NCBI GenBank assembly: GCA_019247135.1
Contig: JAFAPL010001084.1
Coordinates: forward strand, 1 to 6,823
Direction of reading: 5' to 3'
Origin: Chloroflexota bacterium
Lineage (GTDB): Bacteria; Chloroflexota; UBA6077; CF-72
DNA length: 6,823 nucleotides
In this document: in pieces, positions 1-4,107 of the stretch
How positions within the stretch are numbered: the stretch's first letter is position 1
Layout of the letters: each line of letters starts with the position of its first letter
Translations under genes and position numbers: made by a program
Notes under the pieces: model-generated
Seen by the model: only the letters and a program-made list of their open reading frames with translations
Databases searched by the model: none
Told to the model about the DNA's origin: nothing

Positions 1-360
1 GCGCGGAGTCACGCCGAAGGCGACCACGGCGCCGAGGCTGCGGTAATACGGGACCATGACGTCGCGCTCGGGGTCGAGCGCGAACGCGCTGCCCACGCCG
101 GAAGCTTCGTGTCCCTGACACGAGATGTGAAAGGCCTGGAGCCCCTGACGGTTCAGGATCCACTGGCGCTCGTCCAGCAGGCGTGCCAGCAGCATCGCCT
201 CGTACATCTGAAGACAGCGTTCGGGTGAGATACCCAGGCGTTCGTGCTCCGGCGCTTCCCTGGCTCGCGCTCGCTCTGGAGCCCTCGACCGCCCGTTCAA
301 GCGCACGACGTCCACGTCTGGCGCCACGGACAGTGAGGCTTTTCGTTTAGCTGGCACCAT
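1..360 (-). CDS. Thiamine-diphosphate-dependent 2-oxoacid dehydrogenase, E1 alpha subunit (N-terminal part)
   Basis: This is an open frame of 120 codons running off the left edge, starting at ATG 360-358. It should encode the alpha subunit of a pyruvate or branched-chain 2-oxoacid dehydrogenase E1, which decarboxylates a 2-oxoacid on thiamine diphosphate and passes the acyl group to E2 lipoate in the cytoplasm. Residues 1-45 are charged and poorly conserved. From residue 50 the family pattern is clear: MYEAMLLARLLDER (52-65), NRQG (70-73), SCQGHEA (80-86), and PYYRSLG (104-110), whose Tyr-Arg matches the cofactor-proximal YR of E1-alpha proteins. The wording is closest to branched-chain or acetoin-type alpha subunits, but substrate cannot be decided from this part. 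The start overlaps the end of the glycosylase gene by 14 nt, so it is probably last or late in the operon. A GGGTGG stretch sits just upstream of ATG; GTG 357 is an alternative start. The E1-beta gene would be expected further left, outside the window. Confidence 0.85.
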   Translation of the reverse strand, partial: MVPAKRKASLSVAPDVDVVRLNGRSRAPERARAREAPEHERLGISPERCLQMYEAMLLARLLDERQWILNRQGLQAFHISCQGHEASGVGSAFALDPERDVMVPYYRSLGAVVAFGVTPR

Positions 361-907
361 TGCCACCCGTACTCAATCCTACCATCGAGGCGTCGAACAC
401 GTGTCCGTTGTTTCGGGGGCGTGACACGTGCGCCGAGTCGGCGATCCAGAAGCGCCATGGCTTATCGGCCCAGGCGCCCGCGTACTCCACGTTAACGCGG
501 GGTCCGACTCGCACGTTCGGGTCAGGGATGTGCGGCGCGTCCAGCATGCACAAGTTAGACTCGACCAGATCGAGTCCGTTGGAGGCACGATCAATGTGCA
601 GAGCGCGGCAGACGAGCGCAGGTCCGTTGCCCCGGGTGGCGGGGTCCTGGGGCTCGATGGCACGCACGAGGACCGCGCCCGGATAGTCCTCACGTTCGGT
701 CACGACGTTGAAGCAGTAGTGCATCCCGTAGATGAAAAAAACGTAGGCGACGCCGGCTTTGCCGTACATGACGGCGGCGCGTCCTTTCCGTCCTACCCGG
801 GCATGCGACGCCGCGTCATCTGGACCGACGTACGCTTCCGTCTCGACGATGCGCCCGACGCGCTGTAGGCCGTCCTCTGCGACATGCACGAGCAGTTTGC
901 CCAGCAT
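347..907 (-). CDS. 3-methyladenine DNA glycosylase (AAG/MPG family)
   Basis: This is a monofunctional base-excision repair glycosylase of the AAG family, which flips out alkylated or deaminated purines and cuts the N-glycosidic bond. From the ATG at 907 there are 186 residues. RIVETEAYVGP (19-29) holds the catalytic Glu (Glu24, the second Glu of ETEAY) and the adjacent Tyr26. SHARVGRKGR (33-42) is the usual His/Arg segment. FFIYGMHYCFNVV (56-68) corresponds to the strand carrying the intercalating Tyr. VLVRAIEP (78-85) and the C-terminal RVGPRVNVEYAG and DKPWRFWI blocks are also typical. The frame continues upstream without a stop through LPRAFYARPTVEVARD (908-955), which is the expected N-terminus of this family, so ATG 907 is too short by about 17 residues. 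No ATG, GTG or TTG exists in frame between 908 and the in-frame stop at 1031-1033; CTG 976-974 is the only near-canonical candidate. With it the protein is about 209 residues, near the family norm. The gene follows pdtaR and overlaps the E1-alpha start. Confidence 0.93.
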   Translation of the reverse strand: MLGKLLVHVAEDGLQRVGRIVETEAYVGPDDAASHARVGRKGRAAVMYGKAGVAYVFFIYGMHYCFNVVTEREDYPGAVLVRAIEPQDPATRGNGPALVCRALHIDRASNGLDLVESNLCMLDAPHIPDPNVRVGPRVNVEYAGAWADKPWRFWIADSAHVSRPRNNGHVFDASMVGLSTGGNGAS

Positions 908-959
908 GTCGCGCGCGACCTCGACGGTCGGCCGGGCATAAAAGGCGCGCGGTAATCGC

Positions 960-1547
960 TTAGAGGCTTCGGCCAGCTTCGTGCGCCAGCAAAATCGCTT
1001 CGGCCACCTCGCGCATGCTCTTGCGCGAGTTCATGCTCAAGCGCTGGATACGCCGAAACGCTTCAGCTTCTTTCAGGCTCTGCGTATCCATGAGCACTCC
1101 CTTCGCCCGCTCGACCACCTTCCGCGTCTCCAGCGTCTCTTGCGTTTGGGCCAGGTCCTCACGAATCTGCCGTACCTCACGCCAGCGTTCGAGTGCCACC
1201 TCGATAGCCGGCTTCAGCTGCGCCTCGGCGAACGGCTTGACCAGATAGCCCATGACACCCGCGTCGACGGCACGGTCCACAAACTCGCGGTCCGAATACG
1301 CGGTCAACAGCAAAACCGGCGTCATGTGCTCCTGAGCCAACGCCTGCGCCGCGGCGATGCCATCCAGGTCGGGCATCTTGATATCCATCAAGACCAGGTC
1401 GGGTTGAAGCGCGCGTGCAAGATTGACCGCCGCGACGCCGTCCCCGGCTTCGCCGACCACCGTGTACCCGAGATTCTCGAGCATCTCGCGCAAATCCATG
1501 CGCGAAATGACCTCGTCTTCCGCGATCAAGAGACGCGTCCCTGCCAA
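960..1547 (-). CDS. pdtaR: ANTAR-domain response regulator, PdtaR-like
   Basis: A 195-residue two-domain response regulator. Residues 5-118 form a receiver domain: acidic pocket Glu10-Asp11 (LLIAEDE), phosphoacceptor Asp55 in LVLMDIKMP, switch Thr82 in LLLTAYS, and Lys104 in YLVKPF. A helical linker (about 119-136) leads to an ANTAR domain (about 137-187) with the signature LETRKVVERAKGVL followed by AFRRIQRLSMNSRKSMREVA. ANTAR domains bind paired RNA stem-loops and act as antiterminators or post-transcriptional regulators once the receiver is phosphorylated. The whole protein matches the layout of Mycobacterium tuberculosis PdtaR as I remember it, which also has EDE...IRMDL and LETRKLVERAKG. 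The start is TTG 1547-1545, three bases after the kinase stop codon, with GGCGGA (inside the kinase tail) about 9 nt upstream, so translation is probably coupled. Stop is TAA 962-960. The partner is the adjacent PdtaS-like kinase. RNA targets are not evident in this window. Confidence 0.93.
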   Translation of the reverse strand: MAGTRLLIAEDEVISRMDLREMLENLGYTVVGEAGDGVAAVNLARALQPDLVLMDIKMPDLDGIAAAQALAQEHMTPVLLLTAYSDREFVDRAVDAGVMGYLVKPFAEAQLKPAIEVALERWREVRQIREDLAQTQETLETRKVVERAKGVLMDTQSLKEAEAFRRIQRLSMNSRKSMREVAEAILLAHEAGRSL

Positions 1548-1550
1548 ACG

Positions 1551-3077
1551 CTATTCCGCCTTACTCACCCACTTTGGAAACGACACGACTGCACGAACAC
1601 CGTGGCCGTTGTTCTGCTCGAACTTGATCAGGCCCTTCAGGTCTTCGCGCACCAGGCTGCGCACGATCTGCATCCCCAACCCGCCCTGGCGGGCCGGGTC
1701 GAACTCGGGTGGCAAGCCCTGGCCATCGTCCTGAATCTCGATGTACATGCTGTCACCCTGCTCGGTCAAGCGCACCACGATAGTACCGCCGGATTGTCCG
1801 TCGAACGCGTGGTCGACGGCATTCTGCACGAGCTCGTTGATGATCAGCGCGCACGAAGTCGCCTGCTGAGCAGGCAAGTTGAAGGTACGTGTGCCCTCCA
1901 GTTGCAGGTTGATCGGATGACTGTGGTCGAGCACCCCGTTCCGAACTTCGGCCAGGATGCGATTGCTGACCTCATGGATGTTGATAACGCTCGTCTCTTC
2001 GTGGCTGAGAAACTCGTGCACCACGGCGATCGAGAGAATGCGGCCGATGCTCTCACGCAGCTGATCCGACACTTCCGGGTTGCCCGTCCGGCGAGCCTGC
2101 AGGCGCAACAGTGCGGCGATCGTCTGCAGGTTGTTCTTCACCCGGTGGTGTATCTCCTGGATCATGGCGGTCTTGATCTTGAGCTCTTGCTCCTTCTGGA
2201 GCTCATCCGTGACGTCCTGGATGGCCACGATTGCGCCGGTTGGCACGCCGCGGTGTCCGATCAGGCGACTGGACCACGTCGCGTCCAGGTCCGAGGTCAG
2301 TGGGACCACGCGTTTGATCCACACCAGGTCGTGCTCCTGCACGCGCTGCTCGAGACACACGTTCCGCTCCATGGCCTTGAAACAGATGTACTCGTTGGTT
2401 TCGAGCTCTTGAAGCTGCGTCTTGACGAGGTTGTCCGCGTAGCCGAGACGCCGATACAGGTGTTCCGCGGGCGCGGACAGGTACTCGATGCGACCGGCGG
2501 CGTCGATGACCATGATCCCGTCGTGGACGCCGAGTCGCCCGAGCTTCTCGCCGCCGCGTAGTTTGCCCGCGACGATCAGCTCGCGTGCGCGGGCAATCGC
2601 CCGACGGAAGGTGACATGGCGCTTGCGTTGTCGTTCGTGCTCGATCAGCAGCATCTCGCTCCGCAGCGCGCCGATGACATCGCCGCGTGCGTTCTGGACC
2701 GGAAAGACTTCCTGCAGCACGGGCGCGCCGCGAATCACGGTCGTGGTGACCTGATTTCGCGTGCGACCGTCGAACAGGACGCGAAAAACCAGCGGCGCCT
2801 CGTCACGTGCCATCGCACGGCCGACAGCGACAGGCAATGTGTACGGGCTGGGAACCGTGACAGGCTGCGCCTGGCCGGCAACCAGTACCTGATCACCGGC
2901 TCGCGAAAACAGGACCGCGTCGGCGTGTGTCAGGTCGGCGAACAGCGGCAGGTGCCCGCGGACGCGCTCCAGCAGCAGTCGGTCATCGTCGGAGAGGTCT
3001 GAAAACGCGCTCAGTGGGTCTGTCGCTTGCTCACGCGCGGCCCCACCAACGACGAGGTCTGACTCCAGTGCGACCAT
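1551..3077 (-). CDS. pdtaS: Soluble sensor histidine kinase, PdtaS-like (GAF-PAS-HisKA_2-HATPase)
   Basis: A 508-residue cytoplasmic sensor kinase with no membrane segment or signal peptide. Residues about 30-150 are the GAF-like N-terminal domain of this family, about 178-292 a PAS domain (GIMVIDAAGRIEYLS at 187-201, ending GAIVAIQDVT), and 300-375 the HisKA_2 dimerisation domain with IQEIHHRVKNNLQTI (306-320), whose HH pair (310-311) contains the phosphoacceptor. The ATPase domain follows: N box IINELVQNAVDHAF (412-425; Asn414, Asn419), G1 DDGQGLP (450-456), and G2 GGLGMQIV (465-472). Length and order equal M. tuberculosis PdtaS (about 500 residues), and the HHRVKNNLQT...LLRLQARRT segment is nearly the same. 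It should phosphorylate the adjacent ANTAR regulator. ATG 3077 lies one base after the stop of the small membrane-protein gene (TGA-A-ATG) with no good ribosome site, suggesting translational coupling. The GAF segment VLVAGQAQP (64-72) lacks the cysteines I recall at the equivalent place in the mycobacterial protein. Confidence 0.93.
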   Translation of the reverse strand: MVALESDLVVGGAAREQATDPLSAFSDLSDDDRLLLERVRGHLPLFADLTHADAVLFSRAGDQVLVAGQAQPVTVPSPYTLPVAVGRAMARDEAPLVFRVLFDGRTRNQVTTTVIRGAPVLQEVFPVQNARGDVIGALRSEMLLIEHERQRKRHVTFRRAIARARELIVAGKLRGGEKLGRLGVHDGIMVIDAAGRIEYLSAPAEHLYRRLGYADNLVKTQLQELETNEYICFKAMERNVCLEQRVQEHDLVWIKRVVPLTSDLDATWSSRLIGHRGVPTGAIVAIQDVTDELQKEQELKIKTAMIQEIHHRVKNNLQTIAALLRLQARRTGNPEVSDQLRESIGRILSIAVVHEFLSHEETSVINIHEVSNRILAEVRNGVLDHSHPINLQLEGTRTFNLPAQQATSCALIINELVQNAVDHAFDGQSGGTIVVRLTEQGDSMYIEIQDDGQGLPPEFDPARQGGLGMQIVRSLVREDLKGLIKFEQNNGHGVRAVVSFPKWVSKAE

Positions 3078-3078
3078 T

Positions 3079-3327
3079 TCAGGCGTACCGAAGCTCGCGG
3101 CTGCCGAAACCTGCGAGCAAGCCTGTGCCCGCCCAGACGAGCGGAAGCAAGATGGCGGTAAAGGGTGTATGCGTCACTGACAGCGCGCCCCACAGGAGCA
3201 GTACGAAGATAAGAAAGCCAACATACTGGCGCACCCCTGGACGGCGGAGCTGTACGTCGAGCACAGCCGTCGCCGCGAGCCCACCGAGCATCCCGACGAC
3301 GTAGAGCGCGATGTACAACAGCAACAT
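3079..3327 (-). CDS. Small three-helix membrane protein, head of the pdtaS operon
   Basis: I do not recognise a named family. The 82-residue protein is strongly hydrophobic with three probable membrane helices: residues 2-23 (LLLYIALYVVGMLGG...), 35-51 (YVGFLIFVLLLWGALSV) and 56-74 (FTAILLPLVWAGTGLLAGF). A basic loop DVQLRRPGVRQ (24-34) joins helices 1 and 2 and is likely cytoplasmic by the positive-inside rule; the tail SRELRYA is also charged. ATG 3327 puts the first helix at the N-terminus; an in-frame TTG at 3336 would add MHS. Neither has a clear Shine-Dalgarno sequence. The stop TGA 3081-3079 is one base from the ATG of the sensor kinase, so the two are almost certainly co-transcribed and probably translationally coupled. 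Because the kinase is soluble, a role in anchoring it or passing it a signal is possible, but this is only inference from position. A short unrelated integral membrane protein is the alternative. Confidence 0.72.
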   Translation of the reverse strand: MLLLYIALYVVGMLGGLAATAVLDVQLRRPGVRQYVGFLIFVLLLWGALSVTHTPFTAILLPLVWAGTGLLAGFGSRELRYA

Positions 3328-3381
3328 GGAGTGCAACGTGCAGTCTAGCGTTTGCCGTGTTCGCGTTCGGAGATTGCTGGT
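3328..3381. promoter_or_regulatory. Divergent promoter region between pdtaS operon and OsmC gene
   Basis: These 54 bp are the only non-coding DNA between two divergent transcription units, so promoters for both should lie here or just inside the flanking coding ends. A CTAG core (3345-3348) is shared by two TAnnnT boxes on opposite strands: TAGCGT at 3346-3351 (plus) and TAGACT at 3347-3342 (minus). Their predicted starts, near 3358 and 3335, would give a leader containing GGAG for the plus gene and an almost leaderless message for the minus gene. No convincing -35 hexamer is visible for either. Confidence 0.35.
3369..3372 (+). promoter_or_regulatory. Ribosome binding site deciding the OsmC start
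   Basis: GGAG followed by a 9-nt spacer precedes GTG 3382. The earlier in-frame TTG at 3352 has no comparable site, so this motif is the reason for preferring the shorter OsmC protein. Confidence 0.55.
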
Positions 3382-3807
3382 GTGACGAGCGTCGTCGTAC
3401 GCGGCGCGGACGGGCTAGCGCAGACGGTTGCCGCTGGCGAGCACTCCCTGAGCATCGATGAGCCTGTCGAGGCGGGTGGCTCGGCCACTGGACCAACGCC
3501 GTACGAGGTCCTGCTCGCGGCGCTGGGTGCGTGCACGGCCATGACGGTGCGCCTGTATGCGCAGCGCCACGGCTGGCCACTGGAGGACGTAGAGGTTGTG
3601 CTGTCTCACTCGCGCATTCACGCGCAGGACTGTGCGGAGTGCGAGACACGTGACGGCTTTCTCGACCAGATCGACAAACGCATTGTCTTGCACGGCTCCT
3701 TGACCCCTGAGCAGCGTGGGCGCCTGCACGAGATTGCCGACCGCTGCCCGGTGCAGCGGACACTGCAGCGCGAGGTGGTGATTCGTTCGGAGCTTGCGAC
3801 GGCGTGA
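3382..3807 (+). CDS. OsmC/Ohr-family protein
   Basis: A 141-residue OsmC-family protein from GTG 3382 (151 residues if TTG 3352 is used). The OsmC fold forms a dimer with two conserved cysteines per active site that reduce peroxides in the better-studied members. Here they are Cys51 in LLAALGACTAMTV and Cys122 in EIADRCPVQRTL, and the helix between them and the Glu of PYEVLL are typical. The RIHAQDCAECETRDG insert (78-92) with a CxxC pair (Cys84, Cys87) marks a subgroup of OsmC-like proteins, not classical Ohr or OsmC; it could bind a metal or form an extra disulfide. The N-terminal strand TSVVVRGADGLAQTV fits a start at 3382. The gene overlaps the next by 4 nt (GTGA), implying a two-gene operon. 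Substrate is unknown; a thiol-dependent hydroperoxide reductase is the default reading. Confidence 0.9.
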   Translation: MTSVVVRGADGLAQTVAAGEHSLSIDEPVEAGGSATGPTPYEVLLAALGACTAMTVRLYAQRHGWPLEDVEVVLSHSRIHAQDCAECETRDGFLDQIDKRIVLHGSLTPEQRGRLHEIADRCPVQRTLQREVVIRSELATA

Positions 3808-4019
3808 TCGTCCATGGCCGCATCATCGCTGTGCAGGAGCAACGCTTCCGCTTGATGAGCGACGGCGGGCAGTCCTATGTACTGACGCTCGCGGGCGGAG
3901 CACCGCTGGACACTGACCGATTGGCTGACTTCAAGCAGTCAGGCGCGCGTGTGTCGGTTCGAATGGAGGGTGAGCCGAACCTCACGGGCGGTATCGCGCG
4001 CAATATCGAGCCTGCGTAG
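3804..4019 (+). CDS. Small conserved-looking protein of unknown function, coupled to OsmC
   Basis: A 71-residue protein starting at GTG 3804, which overlaps the OsmC stop codon (GTGA), a standard arrangement for coupled translation. No signal peptide, membrane segment or cysteine is present. The sequence alternates short strands and turns: VHGRIIAVQEQRFRLMSD, SYVLTLAGGAPLD, an acidic/basic linker DRLADFKQSGA, then RVSVRMEGEPNLTGGIARNI. This suggests a small all-beta, possibly OB-like barrel. I cannot assign a family or reaction. The reading frame is supported by the GTGA overlap, a composition like its neighbours, and a patterned protein sequence ending just before a repeat-rich intergenic region. 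It may be a partner of the OsmC protein or simply a co-transcribed housekeeping factor. Confidence 0.7.
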   Translation: MIVHGRIIAVQEQRFRLMSDGGQSYVLTLAGGAPLDTDRLADFKQSGARVSVRMEGEPNLTGGIARNIEPA

Positions 4020-4053
4020 CTCGAGGCGCGCCGTGCGTCGCGGGCCCGCCGCT

Positions 4054-4071
4054 CCCGTCGACCGACACGGG
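4054..4071 (+). other. Stem-loop 1 in the 4020-4107 intergenic region
   Basis: CCCGT (4054-4058) pairs with ACGGG (4067-4071) around an 8-base loop. The stem can be lengthened by CCG/CGG pairs across a CT bulge, competing with stem-loop 2. The same gap also holds perfect palindromes GGCGCGCC (4025-4032) and GCGGGCCCGC (4040-4049). Confidence 0.35.
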
Positions 4072-4090
4072 CGGAAGGCCGGGCCTTTCG
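4072..4090 (+). terminator. Stem-loop 2, possible terminator of the OsmC unit or leader hairpin of GT20 gene
   Basis: CGGAAGGC (4072-4079) pairs with GCCTTTCG (4083-4090), eight pairs with one G-U and a CGG loop. It directly abuts stem-loop 1 and ends 17 nt before the GT20 start codon. No U-run follows, so it is not a textbook intrinsic terminator; it could act as a weak terminator, an mRNA 3' end, or a control hairpin for the downstream gene. Confidence 0.35.
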
Positions 4091-4107
4091 GCTACTGTCA
4101 CTGATGA

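Noticed and set aside
735..741. A run of seven A (T7 in the glycosylase coding strand) as a possible slippage or phase-variation site
   Set aside because: The run encodes the conserved VFF part of the glycosylase core in frame and is too short to claim phase variation.
428..868. A 146-codon plus-strand frame over the glycosylase gene
   Set aside because: It is the complement of well-conserved AAG motifs, has no start signal of note and no recognisable content.
954..1000. Two copies of AAGCGATT on the minus strand (1000-993 and 961-954)
   Set aside because: Eight bases within coding DNA of skewed composition; likely chance, with no flanking symmetry.
981..2561. A 526-codon open frame on the plus strand opposite pdtaR and pdtaS
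   Set aside because: It is antisense to two genes with complete domain motifs. Its product is a Leu/Val/Asp/His-rich mirror typical of GC-rich codon bias, with no recognisable domain.
3011..3826. A 271-codon minus-strand frame across the divergent gap and OsmC gene
   Set aside because: It is Arg/Ala/Ser/Pro-rich with no family pattern and conflicts with the membrane protein, the promoter gap and a clear OsmC gene.
4054..4090. Tandem stem-loops as an ANTAR RNA target
   Set aside because: The loops are 8 and 3 bases and no alternative fold gives two six-base loops with A at position 1 and G at position 4.
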